Source: Rhizosphaericola sp047606825 (lineage in GTDB: Bacteria > Bacteroidota > Bacteroidia > Chitinophagales > Chitinophagaceae). From it: 64,000 bases of DNA. The notes under the pieces were generated by a model. It searched no databases, was not told where the DNA came from, and saw only the letters and a list, made by a program, of their open reading frames with translations. The position numbers and the translations under genes were made by a program. Below, piece after piece: positions 1-8,188 of this stretch. Location of the stretch: NCBI GenBank assembly GCA_047606825.1, contig JASGDY010000092.1, forward strand, positions 62,001-126,000. The letters are read 5' to 3'. Each line of letters begins with the position of its first letter. Position 1 is the first letter of the stretch.

Positions 1-90
1 CGGAAGTGGAGTGAGGAAAAATGCTAAAAGTATAAAAATGACAGCTATATACAATCTCGTCTTGCGATCAACCCAATTTTTCCAGAAATG

Positions 91-597
91 CTATTTGCCG
101 CCCGGATAAATAGTATGGTTTCTGTCAAACCATACTAAATAAAAAATGCCTTTGTACAAAAAACCGCAGGCTCTTGCTTTCTGATGATAATGTAAGTCAA
201 ATTGGTACAAAGTTGGTAATTCTTCATCCCGAATTTCATCGGGTCTATAGGACAGGGCCTTTTTGAAATCTTTTCGCTTTATAGACACATTATCCGTATC
301 AAAATTTATGGGATGAAATCTATAATAATTTGAAGTTCTCAACTGACTATAAGTAAATTGTGAATTCTTCTTAAGTGCTGTTAGAAGTCCTAAATAATCC
401 TCAATCTTAAGAGAGCCGCAATTATAACACAATTCAGAAAAGTTTAAGGACAAGTAATCAAAAGCAAAAACTGGTTTCATATCTCTAATTTCATAAAAAG
501 ACACGCCAGTTGCACCAATTTTATATTTATCAATCTTAATCTTATCTAATTGCTCTTGAGGATTGGCAATTTTGAACTTCTTCCCACTCTTTGTCAT
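91..597 (-). CDS. Putative toxin partner of the Panacea-domain antitoxin
   Basis: This 168-residue protein is not a family I can name. It starts 5 nt after the stop of the Panacea-domain gene, in the same operon, which is the usual place for the effector of such pairs. The C-terminal third is the most distinctive part: a His/Lys/Arg cluster (H136, H138, K140, R142) followed by G145 and a hydrophobic strand ending in WFDRNHTIYP (156-165). The His/basic cluster would suit a small RNA-acting or RelE/MqsR-like toxin, but no catalytic residue is established. There is no signal peptide or membrane segment. The gene is clearly AT-rich compared with the housekeeping genes from 1.3 kb onward, which suggests horizontal acquisition. 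The role as toxin is inferred from position only. Confidence 0.6.
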   Translation of the reverse strand: MTKSGKKFKIANPQEQLDKIKIDKYKIGATGVSFYEIRDMKPVFAFDYLSLNFSELCYNCGSLKIEDYLGLLTALKKNSQFTYSQLRTSNYYRFHPINFDTDNVSIKRKDFKKALSYRPDEIRDEELPTLYQFDLHYHQKARACGFLYKGIFYLVWFDRNHTIYPGGK

Positions 598-602
598 TTA
601 TA

Positions 603-1082
603 TCAAAGTTGAGAATAAAAATCAAGCATTGATGCCTTAGAAATAATATTTGTACATCTTTCGTGAGGTGCACAGTTACCTCTTGCTTCAATCCAGGGTT
701 TTTCACTATGAGAAAGTAATTCTAGTTCAAATGAACTTAAAGAACCATAATTATCAAGAACAGAATAAATAAATTCAAGTTTATTGGCATCTAGCCCATT
801 CTTTTTGATTATTGCTTTAATTTCTTCGTCCACAGTTTCTTCTTCTTCATTGACAACCGCTAAATCATTAAATCCAAAATCTTTAAGTCTTTGGTAAAGT
901 TCAGGAATTACAGGGCCATGAACCCAAGCTTGAAAGTCCTCTTCAAGTATTGGTTCATTAAAATTAACCAAATGCCACGCTTCGACATAATACAAGAGTT
1001 TTTGCAACTTCTTATGCGAAACCGTATCGCCTTTTTGATTAACATAATTGGTGACAATATGCCCTAAATCCAAAGAATTCAT
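603..1082 (-). CDS. Panacea (DUF4065/SocA-like) antitoxin
   Basis: A 159-residue protein of the DUF4065/Panacea family, which acts as the neutralising half of many toxin-antitoxin operons and as the proteolysis adaptor SocA in Caulobacter. Family hallmarks are visible: the N-terminal helix with LQKLLYY (26-32) and the WVHGPVIPELY block (53-63). I chose the ATG at 1082 rather than one 27 codons upstream because the family alignment begins there and because a TANNTTTG -7 box ends 4 nt before it, inside the longer reading frame. The gene is first in the operon and the putative toxin follows after 5 nt, so translation may be coupled. AT-rich composition is shared with the partner. The domain is recognised with good confidence; activity on this partner is inferred. 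Confidence 0.85.
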   Translation of the reverse strand: MNSLDLGHIVTNYVNQKGDTVSHKKLQKLLYYVEAWHLVNFNEPILEEDFQAWVHGPVIPELYQRLKDFGFNDLAVVNEEEETVDEEIKAIIKKNGLDANKLEFIYSVLDNYGSLSSFELELLSHSEKPWIEARGNCAPHERCTNIISKASMLDFYSQL

Positions 1083-1086
1083 ACTG

Positions 1087-1094
1087 CAAAAATA
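1087..1094 (-). promoter_or_regulatory. -7 box of the Panacea operon (leaderless layout)
   Basis: On the minus strand TATTTTTG, a match to the Bacteroidota -7 consensus TANNTTTG, ends 4 nt before the ATG at 1082. Transcription would start at or next to the start codon. No clear -33 TTTG is seen at the usual 19-21 nt spacing. Confidence 0.45.
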
Positions 1095-1255
1095 AACAAA
1101 TAAATACAAAACGCGTGAATCTAATATATTTGGGCGCATTTCATCCAACTTTTTACCTACCACGGTCTTTAATGATTACCCCCTGCAACCCTCAATATTG
1201 ATTTCTTCTTAACATCCTTAGGGAAAGTCGATGACGCGTTTGCTTTTTTTTAAAG

Positions 1256-1263
1256 TAAATTTG
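1256..1263 (+). promoter_or_regulatory. Candidate -7 box of ccmE
   Basis: TAAATTTG matches TANNTTTG and lies 26 nt before the ccmE ATG. A TTTG at 1239-1242 is too close (13 nt) to be a standard -33 element, so the assignment is tentative. Confidence 0.35.
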
Positions 1264-1289
1264 CATCGCACTTTTAATGCTGATTTCAG

Positions 1290-1703
1290 ATGAAGAAGAT
1301 ATATGTCGTTGCCCTGGTCGTCATTGCGGTGGTTATCGCGTTGCTTATCAGCCAGTTGGGTAACTTTTCCACTTATGAAACAATCGCTTCGGCGAAGTCC
1401 AAACCTGGCAAAATCGTCACGGTGATAGCCAGGCTCGACACGACGACGATGGAGTACGACCCCATCAGGAATCCCAATTTCCTGGCTTTTCAGGTGCAGG
1501 ACACGCTGGGAGAGCGCATGAGTGTGGTCTATCATTTTGAAAAACCTATGGACATGGAAAAAAGTGAACGCATCGTCCTGAAAGGCAAGATGGAGAACGG
1601 TATTTTCCAGATACGCGACCAGAGCGGCATCCTTATCAAGTGCCCTTCCAAATACAAAGACGACCCGCGCGCTGCCCGCAACAACCTCAACGCGAGCCTT
1701 TAG
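1290..1703 (+). CDS. ccmE: Cytochrome c maturation heme chaperone CcmE (CXXXY type)
   Basis: CcmE is the membrane-anchored OB-fold chaperone that binds heme covalently and hands it to the CcmF heme lyase. The 137-residue protein has one N-terminal membrane anchor (about 4-21), then a compact beta-rich domain (about 40-115). The heme-attachment motif near the C-terminus is CPSKY (C118-Y122), so a cysteine stands where the classical enterobacterial protein has histidine (HXXXY). This CXXXY variant is known from sulfate reducers and archaea and appears to be usual in this phylum. The next gene, 136 nt downstream on the same strand, is ccmF, which supports the call. Confidence 0.88.
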   Translation: MKKIYVVALVVIAVVIALLISQLGNFSTYETIASAKSKPGKIVTVIARLDTTTMEYDPIRNPNFLAFQVQDTLGERMSVVYHFEKPMDMEKSERIVLKGKMENGIFQIRDQSGILIKCPSKYKDDPRAARNNLNASL

Positions 1704-1716
1704 CAAAAAAACTGAG

Positions 1717-1759
1717 TTCTTTCCGCAAAGTTCCCTTCGCGGGACTGTGCGGGAAAGAA
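1717..1759 (+). repeat. Imperfect GC-rich palindrome, repeat family B (copy 1)
   Basis: Two 19-nt arms (1717-1735 and 1741-1759) pair imperfectly around a 5-nt loop; the right arm contains GGGACTGTGCGG. The same CCGCACAGTC core returns at 7504, 59078 and 60840. Placed just after the ccmE stop, it may also act as a terminator or mRNA-end stabiliser. It is flanked by two copies of TTAGCAAAA. Confidence 0.6.
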
Positions 1760-1839
1760 ACGCGAAACTTTAGCAAAAGTAAAAAAGCTAATGGCTAATA
1801 GCTTTCCACAACGATTTTCCTCACAACGTATCGACAGGC

Positions 1840-4302
1840 ATGACTTATACAGGCGAACATTTACTTCCGGGACAGATAGGGCATTTTGCCATCGTATTGT
1901 CGTTCGTCAGCGCGCTGCTGGCGACTTTTAGTTTTGGCAAAGCCAATGCGCTCCAGAATCCGGAGGATAAAAAAAGCTGGATACGTTTTGCGCGGTCCCT
2001 GTTTCTGGTGGAGACGGTGGCGGTCGTGGTGGTTATAGGTTTGTTGATTTATATGCTGTCGGCGCACTTGTTTGAGTACAAATATGTGTGGACGCACAGC
2101 GACAAGACCTTGCAGCCGGAATATCTGTTGAGCTGTCTTTGGGAAGGGCAGGAGGGAAGTTTTCTGCTGTGGACGTTTTGGCATTGTGTGTTGGGCTGGG
2201 TGGTGATTGGTCGCGGCGGCCAATGGGAAGCACCTGTGATGATGGTCATCAGCGCGGCGCAGGTCTGTCTGGCGACGATGGTGTTGGGACTGTATTTTGG
2301 CGAACACGTGCGCATCGGCAGCAATCCGTTTATCCTGGCGCGCGTGGACGGACTGTTTGACATGGCACCGATGTTCAAGGACGCGGACGGGAATCTCCGT
2401 GTCGACTATATGAATTTTTTGCGGGACGGTTCGGGGCTCAACGCGACGTTGCAAAACTATTGGATGGTCATCCATCCCCCGATTTTGTTTCTGGGTTTTG
2501 CATCGACGCTCGTGCCTTTTGCATTCGCATTTGCGGGATTGGTCAACAAGGACCACGAATGGTCAAAAGCATCGCTGCCTTATGCTTGTTTTTCTGGTGG
2601 CATATTGGGTTTGGGTATTATGATGGGTGCGGCCTGGGCTTACGAAAGCCTCAACTTTGGCGGTTATTGGGCTTGGGACCCGGTGGAAAATGCGTCGCTC
2701 GTCCCTTGGCTTGTCATGGTCGCCGGGCTACACACCAACCTGGTCTATAACAAAACGGGTTATTCTTTAAAGAGTTCTTATCTCTTTTATATACTGAGTT
2801 TTTCGCTGGTGCTGTATTCCACGTATCTGACAAGGAGTGGCATATTGGGAGACACTTCCGTACATGCGTTTACCGGAGCGGACATGGACATGCAGTTGAT
2901 TTTGTTCATTTTGGTATTTTTTGTTCCGGGGATGGTTTATTTTTTCCTGCGTTTGAAAAATATTCCCAGTATCCAAAAAGAAGAAAACACGTACAGCCGC
3001 GAGTTCTGGATGTTCATCGGTTCGCTGGTGCTGTTTCTTTCCGCCGTTATCATCATCGGAAAAACGTCTTTTCCGATTTTCAACAAAGTCTTCGGCACCA
3101 ATATCGCCAAACCCGAAGACCCGCCGTTTTCGTATAACCAGATACAGGTGTTCATCGCGATTGTGATTGGCTTATTGACCGCAGTCGGTCAATACCTGAA
3201 ATACAAGGATACACCGAAAAAATACCTTTTGCAAAAAATCCTGCAACCGACGGTCATCGCGCTCGCCATCGCGACGCTTATCAGCATTTTTGTCAAAATC
3301 GGTTATAGCAAACACGGTCTCGCGTTCCAAGTCGCGCTGTATGTCGCCTTGTATATGGCAGTATATGCGGTCGTCGCCAATATCGGTTACATCTGGATTG
3401 TGCTGCGCGGTAAAGTCAAAGCTGCCGGGGCTTCCGTGGCGCATACCGGCTTTGGGTTGATATTGGTCGGTGTGTTGCTGAGTGCGGGCAATACCAAGGT
3501 CTTGAGCAAAAACACGACAGGCATCGCACTTTTCCAAAAAACAAAAGAGGAAGACCCGGCGGAGAACCTTACGCTTTTCAAAGGTGTCAAAACCGACATG
3601 GGAACCTACGACGTGACTTTTGTCGGCGATACGCTCAACAACCATGACCGCAAGCAATATTTCCAGATAGACTTTGACGGTAAGGGAAAACGTTCCGATT
3701 TCACGCTGCACCCTGACCTGATTAAAAATAACAAAGGTGTGGAAGGCATGGGCGCCAATCCCGACAAAGAGCATTACTGGAACAAGGACATATTTGTGTA
3801 CGTGAGTGCCTACCGCAAAACGGAGCAGGACACGGCGCGATTCCTCCCGGCGGAAATCAAGGTCGGCGATTCGCTGTTCTATTCCAACGGTTATATCATA
3901 TTGAACAAAGTGGACGTGGACGACGGCGCCTCTGCATCGTCCAACCCGGAAGCACTCAAAATGGGGCTGGACATGACCGTCGTTTCCAAAGAGGGCAGCC
4001 GCTATCCGCTGCATCCTTACGTCGAAGTGTCGCAGCAGACGGTGGAAAGTTTTCCCGATACGGTCAATGCGCAAGGGCTTGTCGTGCGTTTCAACAAGCT
4101 GGTGGACGACAAAAAACACAGCTTCGAAATCGGCGTGAAGGAAAACCATTCCATCGGCGATACCATCACCTTGAAAGTATTGGAGTTTCCGTTTATCAAC
4201 CTGCTGTGGATTGGCGTCATCGTGACCGTGGTCGGGTTCTTTATGAGCGTCGGGCAGTATCGGAATAAGTCAAAAGTCAGAAGTAAAAAACAAAAAGCGT
4301 AG
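1840..4302 (+). CDS. ccmF: Cytochrome c heme lyase CcmF/CcsA family
   Basis: An 820-residue polytopic inner-membrane protein of the heme-handling CcmF/CycK/CcsA family, which attaches heme from CcmE to apocytochrome c on the periplasmic side. About 15 membrane segments are visible. The tryptophan-rich WWD signature is present around residues 272-288 (GGYWAWDPVENASLVPWL), with conserved histidines in flanking loops (for example WMVIHPPILFLGF near 210). Segments 30-560 are mostly membrane; a large extracytoplasmic domain spans about 560-780 before the last helix, as expected for CcmF. It follows ccmE. The other ccm genes are not in the window. Confidence 0.9.
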   Translation: MTYTGEHLLPGQIGHFAIVLSFVSALLATFSFGKANALQNPEDKKSWIRFARSLFLVETVAVVVVIGLLIYMLSAHLFEYKYVWTHSDKTLQPEYLLSCLWEGQEGSFLLWTFWHCVLGWVVIGRGGQWEAPVMMVISAAQVCLATMVLGLYFGEHVRIGSNPFILARVDGLFDMAPMFKDADGNLRVDYMNFLRDGSGLNATLQNYWMVIHPPILFLGFASTLVPFAFAFAGLVNKDHEWSKASLPYACFSGGILGLGIMMGAAWAYESLNFGGYWAWDPVENASLVPWLVMVAGLHTNLVYNKTGYSLKSSYLFYILSFSLVLYSTYLTRSGILGDTSVHAFTGADMDMQLILFILVFFVPGMVYFFLRLKNIPSIQKEENTYSREFWMFIGSLVLFLSAVIIIGKTSFPIFNKVFGTNIAKPEDPPFSYNQIQVFIAIVIGLLTAVGQYLKYKDTPKKYLLQKILQPTVIALAIATLISIFVKIGYSKHGLAFQVALYVALYMAVYAVVANIGYIWIVLRGKVKAAGASVAHTGFGLILVGVLLSAGNTKVLSKNTTGIALFQKTKEEDPAENLTLFKGVKTDMGTYDVTFVGDTLNNHDRKQYFQIDFDGKGKRSDFTLHPDLIKNNKGVEGMGANPDKEHYWNKDIFVYVSAYRKTEQDTARFLPAEIKVGDSLFYSNGYIILNKVDVDDGASASSNPEALKMGLDMTVVSKEGSRYPLHPYVEVSQQTVESFPDTVNAQGLVVRFNKLVDDKKHSFEIGVKENHSIGDTITLKVLEFPFINLLWIGVIVTVVGFFMSVGQYRNKSKVRSKKQKA

Positions 4303-4376
4303 CCTATTGTGCATGGTATGATTTTCGCTAATTTTATATGTGGAATCTCTTTTGTAAACAATAAAAACAGTGTGCT

Positions 4377-4640
4377 ATGGGCAACATTATCTCTTGGATT
4401 GTTTTTGGATTGATTGCAGGTGCGATTGCGAAAGCCATTCATCCCGGTAAGGATCCCGGCGGTTGGATTGTCACGATTATCATTGGTATCTTGGGTAGCG
4501 TGGTCGGCGGTTGGGTCGGTTCTTTACTGGGCATGGACGAGCCATCGGGTGTATGGAGTTTCAAAAATTTTGCCCTTGCAGTCGTGGGTGCGATTATCCT
4601 TTTGTGGATTTATGGACGTTTCATTCGGAAAAAAGCATAA
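4377..4640 (+). CDS. GlsB/YeaQ/YmgE-family stress response membrane protein
   Basis: A small 87-residue membrane protein with three hydrophobic, glycine-rich helices (about 3-20, 28-48, 60-80) in the arrangement of the 'transglycosylase-associated' GlsB/YeaQ/YmgE family. The family motif region is visible as AGAIAKAIHPGKDPGGW followed by IIIGILGSVVGGWVG. Members are linked to general and envelope stress; the biochemical role is unknown. It stands alone between ccmF and a strong terminator, so it is probably a single-gene transcript. Confidence 0.82.
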   Translation: MGNIISWIVFGLIAGAIAKAIHPGKDPGGWIVTIIIGILGSVVGGWVGSLLGMDEPSGVWSFKNFALAVVGAIILLWIYGRFIRKKA

Positions 4641-4663
4641 ACGTCGCAGGTGTTGAATTGTTG

Positions 4664-4697
4664 CCGTTGCTGACATTGGTCAACAACGGTTTTTTTA
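4664..4697 (+). terminator. Rho-independent terminator after the GlsB-like gene
   Basis: Stem CCGTTGCTGAC / GTCAACAACGG (11 bp, one imperfect pair) with a 4-nt loop, followed directly by a run of 8 T residues. It lies 24 nt after the stop codon. Confidence 0.8.
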
Positions 4698-4778
4698 TGC
4701 GTTTTTTGGGAAAATTGCCTTTTGGATGCACAAAGAAAGAACGGAAAACATTCATTTTCAAATCCTCAAGTTTTCAAA

Positions 4779-5408
4779 TCATTCTTTCTCCGTCGCTTCC
4801 ATGTTCAACCGTTCGATGTAGTTCAATACTTCGTCGCGTCCAATCTTTTTCTCTGCGGAAGTAACAAAGCTAGCGGGTAAGAAATACCAGCTTTCGCGCA
4901 TCGTGTCAAGGAATGTTTTCACGTTCCGTTCGACGACGGCGGGCTTTTCCTTGTCGGATTTGGTAAATACGATGGAGAAAGGAACTTCCCATTTGGCGAG
5001 GCTTTCCAGAAATTCAAGGTCTATTTTTTGCGGTTGGTGGCGGCTGTCGATCAGTACGAAAAGGTTGATGAGGTTTTCCCTTTTGCGTATATAGTTTTCA
5101 ATCATCTGTCCCCAGGTGCGGCGGTTTTTAATGGCGGTTTTGGCATAGCCGTAACCGGGAAGGTCCACGAGGTACCAGTCCGACAGTTGGGACTTGCCGC
5201 CAGTATGGATGGCAAAATGGTTGATCATCTGCGTCTTGCCGGGCGAGGACGACGTTTTTGCCAAGTTTTTGACATTGCAAAGGAGGTTGATCAGCGAGGA
5301 TTTTCCCACGTTGCTGCGGCCTATAAAAGCATATTCCGGTCTGTCCGGAGCTGGACAGTTGGCTACGTTGGGGCTGGAAATAAGGTATTTTGCTGATTTG
5401 ATTGTCAT
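4779..5408 (-). CDS. engB: Ribosome biogenesis GTPase EngB (YsxC/YihA)
   Basis: A 209-residue P-loop GTPase that assists 50S subunit assembly. G1 is GRSNVGKSS (30-38), G2 is supplied by the threonine after SSSPGKTQ (about 54-60), G3 is DLPGYGYAK (about 84-92) and G4 is FTKSDK (about 148-153), in the spacing of the TrmE-Era-EngA-EngB superfamily. Length matches the family. The start at 5408 is supported by the MTIKSAKYLISS N-terminus typical of EngB and by a TANNTTTG box ending 4 nt upstream. It is convergent with the GlsB-like gene and divergent from pdhA. Confidence 0.93.
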   Translation of the reverse strand: MTIKSAKYLISSPNVANCPAPDRPEYAFIGRSNVGKSSLINLLCNVKNLAKTSSSPGKTQMINHFAIHTGGKSQLSDWYLVDLPGYGYAKTAIKNRRTWGQMIENYIRKRENLINLFVLIDSRHQPQKIDLEFLESLAKWEVPFSIVFTKSDKEKPAVVERNVKTFLDTMRESWYFLPASFVTSAEKKIGRDEVLNYIERLNMEATEKE

Positions 5409-5412
5409 GCGG

Positions 5413-5420
5413 CAAAGATA
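5413..5420 (-). promoter_or_regulatory. -7 box of engB (leaderless layout)
   Basis: TATCTTTG on the minus strand matches TANNTTTG and is separated from the engB ATG by only 4 nt, which predicts a leaderless transcript. Confidence 0.5.
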
Positions 5421-5631
5421 ATGGATTCCATCCTTTGGCGTTTCCTGCCTTTTATGGAGGGTGTATTTACCTTCCGTGAGAATAGTTCAGATTTCCGCTT
5501 TTAGAAAATAGTGGTCAGAACAACATTGCCCCAAAAATCAAACATAAAAGAATCTTACCGCGAAAATTTGAAATACGCCCTTTACAGAGTGCGTTTACCT
5601 TTTGGGTAACGTCTGAATGGAAAATTTTATG

Positions 5632-5639
5632 TACGTTTG
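5632..5639 (+). promoter_or_regulatory. -7 box of pdhA
   Basis: TACGTTTG matches TANNTTTG and ends 16 nt before the GTG start at 5656. It lies downstream of the ATG at 5617, which argues against that ATG being used as the start. Confidence 0.5.
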
Positions 5640-5655
5640 CCTCAAATTTTTTAAC

Positions 5656-6657
5656 GTGGCAGTAAATACCAATTTCACAAAAGAGCAGTATCTGGAATGG
5701 TACGAATTGATGCAGACGATTCGCCAGTTTGAACTGAAGGCGGAGGAAATGTACAAGATGGCTGGCAAAATCCGTGGTTTCTTCCACTCCTACGTGGGAC
5801 AGGAGGCCGTCATCGCCGGCTGCATCTCCGCAACCAAAAAGGAAGACCCGTTCATTACATCCTACCGCGACCACGGTCCAGGTATTGCCAAAGGAATCAG
5901 CCTCAACGCCGCAATGGCAGAACTATACGGCAAGGCTACCGGTTGCGCCAAAGGCAAGGGCGGTAGTATGCACTTTTTCAGCAAGGAACACTATTTCTTT
6001 GGAGGACATGGTATTGTAGGCGCACAGATTGGTGTCGGCACAGGTATCGCTTTCGCGGAAAACTACAAAGGCACGGACAACGTCGTGCTGTGCTTCTTCG
6101 GCGACGGCGCCGCACGCCAGGGCATCCTGCACGAAAGTTTTAACTTGGCGATGCTCTGGAACCTACCGATTATCTATATCTGCGAAAACAACCATTACGC
6201 AATGGGAACGGCGGTCCGCCGCTCTTCCAACGTCATCGATATCTACAAACTCGCAGACGCTTACGAAATGCCCGCCGACCAGGTCAACGGCATGAAACCC
6301 GAAGACGTACACGAGGCAATCGCCCGTGCAGCCAAGCGCGCTCGCGAAGGGGATGGCCCCACTTTGCTAGAAATACAGACGTACCGTTACAAAGGACACT
6401 CCATCTCCGACCCGAGTAAATACCGTACAAAGGAAGAACTGGAATCCTATAAGTCACAAGACCCCATCCTCGAAGTGCTGGGCGTCATCAAAGATAAAAA
6501 GTACGCTACCGAAGAAGAAATCAAGACAATAGACGACAAAATCGCACAAGCAGTCGCGGAATGCGTACAGTTTGCCGAAGAAAGTCCATTTCCAGAAATG
6601 GATGAACTGTACAAAGATGTCTATGTTGACCAGGATTATCCATTTATCAAAGATTAG
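5656..6657 (+). CDS. pdhA: Pyruvate dehydrogenase E1 component, alpha subunit
   Basis: The alpha subunit of the thiamine diphosphate-dependent E1 component, which decarboxylates pyruvate and acetylates lipoyl-E2. With the GTG start at 5656 it has 333 residues, beginning with VAVNTNFTKEQYLEWYELM, the usual start of Bacteroidota PdhA. The TPP-binding motif is clear: GDGAARQG... closing with ENNHYAMGT. Phosphorylation-loop-like RYKGHSISDP follows near the C-terminal part. An ATG 13 codons upstream (5617) is less likely because a -7 promoter box lies between the two. The beta subunit is not adjacent, so E1-beta is encoded elsewhere. Confidence 0.9.
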   Translation: MAVNTNFTKEQYLEWYELMQTIRQFELKAEEMYKMAGKIRGFFHSYVGQEAVIAGCISATKKEDPFITSYRDHGPGIAKGISLNAAMAELYGKATGCAKGKGGSMHFFSKEHYFFGGHGIVGAQIGVGTGIAFAENYKGTDNVVLCFFGDGAARQGILHESFNLAMLWNLPIIYICENNHYAMGTAVRRSSNVIDIYKLADAYEMPADQVNGMKPEDVHEAIARAAKRAREGDGPTLLEIQTYRYKGHSISDPSKYRTKEELESYKSQDPILEVLGVIKDKKYATEEEIKTIDDKIAQAVAECVQFAEESPFPEMDELYKDVYVDQDYPFIKD

Positions 6658-6679
6658 CCCCACTAAAAATTATATCAAA

Positions 6680-6713
6680 AAAGTACCCGCTCAGTCATGG
6701 ATGGGTACTTTTG
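6680..6713 (+). terminator. Terminator after pdhA
   Basis: Stem AAAGTACCC / GGGTACTTT with a 14-nt loop, followed by a short T-rich stretch, 22 nt after the pdhA stop. Confidence 0.7.
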
Positions 6714-6749
6714 TTTCTTCATCATATTTATTAAAAATCTACATTTTCA

Positions 6750-7445
6750 ATGTCCCAAGAATCTAAAATAGAAAGAAAAGAGGCAAACACGTACACGCAG
6801 ACCGCGCAGAAAGACCTGAAAAAATACATCAAACCCCTTGCGACCCTTGCTGTCATATTGGTCGCCATCATCGCTGGCTGGTTGGCCTACCAAAATTGGG
6901 TCGTGAAACCCAAAGAGTCCAAAGCACAGAGCGCCATCGCAGTCGCACAGCAATATTTTGCGGCAGACTCCTTCCGCTTGGCCTTGAACGGCGACGGTGC
7001 CAATAAAGGTTTTTTGGCAATCATCAAGAGCTACGGCGGTTCCAAGACGGGCAATCTCGCACATTACTATGCTGGCATCTGTTATTTGCAGACAGGTGAT
7101 TTCAACAATGCAGTTAAACAACTGGGTGCTTTCTCCACGGAATCCAAACCCATACAGATGGAAGCCCTCGGCGCATTGGGCGACGCATACAGTGAACTGA
7201 AACAGAACGACAAAGCCATCGACTCCTACAAAAAAGCATCCGCGACTTTTGAGGAAGATGAGGCCACCGCTTCCGAATATCTTTTCCGTGCCGCACTCCT
7301 GAGCGAAGTCGCCGGAAAATCCAAAGAAGCTGTCGAACTGTACAAAAGCTTAAAGGAAAAATTTCCCAATACGGCAAGAGGCGCACAAGCCGACAAATAC
7401 ATCTACCGCCTAAGCATCGAACCGAATGACTTGAGCGTGAAATAA
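6750..7445 (+). CDS. Membrane-anchored TPR protein (YfgM-like)
   Basis: A 231-residue protein with a charged cytoplasmic N-terminus (1-26), one membrane helix (about 27-47) and a periplasmic part made of tetratricopeptide-like repeats, for example HYYAGICYLQTGDFNNAVKQ (about 112-131) and ALGDAYSELKQNDKAIDSYKK (about 147-167). This layout is that of YfgM-like proteins, which associate with the Sec translocon or with chaperones in other bacteria. It sits directly upstream of ribH, an arrangement seen repeatedly in this phylum, but no biochemical link between the two is known to me. The precise partner is not determined by the sequence. Confidence 0.75.
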   Translation: MSQESKIERKEANTYTQTAQKDLKKYIKPLATLAVILVAIIAGWLAYQNWVVKPKESKAQSAIAVAQQYFAADSFRLALNGDGANKGFLAIIKSYGGSKTGNLAHYYAGICYLQTGDFNNAVKQLGAFSTESKPIQMEALGALGDAYSELKQNDKAIDSYKKASATFEEDEATASEYLFRAALLSEVAGKSKEAVELYKSLKEKFPNTARGAQADKYIYRLSIEPNDLSVK

Positions 7446-7503
7446 TTAAAAAGGCAAAAGTAAAAAATCGATCAAGTGCAAATTGCCTACAGCACGAAAG
7501 GGG

Positions 7504-7548
7504 TTCTTTCTCTCCGCACAGTCTCTAGGAGAGGACTTTCCCCGGAAG
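7504..7548 (+). repeat. Degenerate GC-rich palindrome, repeat family B (copy 2)
   Basis: The string CTCCGCACAGTCTCT followed by GAGAGGACTTTCCCCGG forms a loose hairpin and shares the CCGCACAGTC core with the copies at 1717, 59078 and 60840. It lies in the leader of ribH. I considered an FMN riboswitch here but saw none of its conserved structure. Confidence 0.45.
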
Positions 7549-7574
7549 GTTTTTTACTTAAAAAAAATTTCAAT

Positions 7575-8069
7575 ATGTCCACACAAGGCAACAACGCATT
7601 GACACAAGGCATCCCAGAGCTTGGGGATGCCTTTGTTGTTATCCTAAAAACAGAATGGAACGCCGCTCTTATCGACAAACTCGTCTCCGGTTGTGAAAAG
7701 ATATTGACCGAAAACAAAGTCGGTTTCCATACCGAAACCGTGCCCGGCGCAGTCGAACTGCCTTTTGCGGTAAGGGCGTGGAATGATGGTTGGGCGCGCC
7801 GTCCCGATGCGTATATTGTCTTTGGCATCGTCATACGTGGTGCGACTCCGCATTTCGACTACGTATGCAAAATCGTCAGCGAGGGCGTGACGCAGCTCAA
7901 TATGACACTCAACGTGCCGACCATTTTCGGTGTATTGACCGTCGAAAACGAGGAACAGGTACTGGAGCGTACCGGCGGCAAAGACGGCCACAAAGGCGAG
8001 GAAGCCGCCATTACCGCACTCAAAATGATTGCCTACAACCGTAAGCTGCGCACACAATCGGAAGGTTAG
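7575..8069 (+). CDS. ribH: 6,7-dimethyl-8-ribityllumazine synthase
   Basis: RibH condenses 5-amino-6-ribitylaminouracil with 3,4-dihydroxybutanone phosphate in the penultimate step of riboflavin synthesis and forms icosahedral or pentameric shells. The 164-residue product has the family landmarks: PGAVELPFAV (substrate-binding loop), IVFGIVIRGATPHFDYVCKIVSEG (catalytic region with the conserved histidine) and GVLTVENEEQVLERTGG near the C-terminus. I chose the ATG at 7575 over one 33 codons upstream because the upstream part is the repeat-containing leader and does not resemble RibH. Other riboflavin genes are not nearby. Confidence 0.92.
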   Translation: MSTQGNNALTQGIPELGDAFVVILKTEWNAALIDKLVSGCEKILTENKVGFHTETVPGAVELPFAVRAWNDGWARRPDAYIVFGIVIRGATPHFDYVCKIVSEGVTQLNMTLNVPTIFGVLTVENEEQVLERTGGKDGHKGEEAAITALKMIAYNRKLRTQSEG

Positions 8070-8188
8070 CCACAAGTTGAGTTGCAGTTTATATGTTGGC
8101 GTACGGGTGTCCCAACAGCCCAAAACTTCTAACCTCGCGCTTCATACGATCTTACCAAATTATCTAATCATCAAATTACCGAATCGTC

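Noticed and set aside
5617..5655. ATG start 13 codons upstream of the pdhA start
   Set aside because: A -7 promoter box lies between this ATG and the GTG at 5656, and family members begin at the GTG.
7446..7574. FMN riboswitch before ribH
   Set aside because: No conserved FMN-aptamer helices or loops; the structure is a member of the dispersed palindrome family B.
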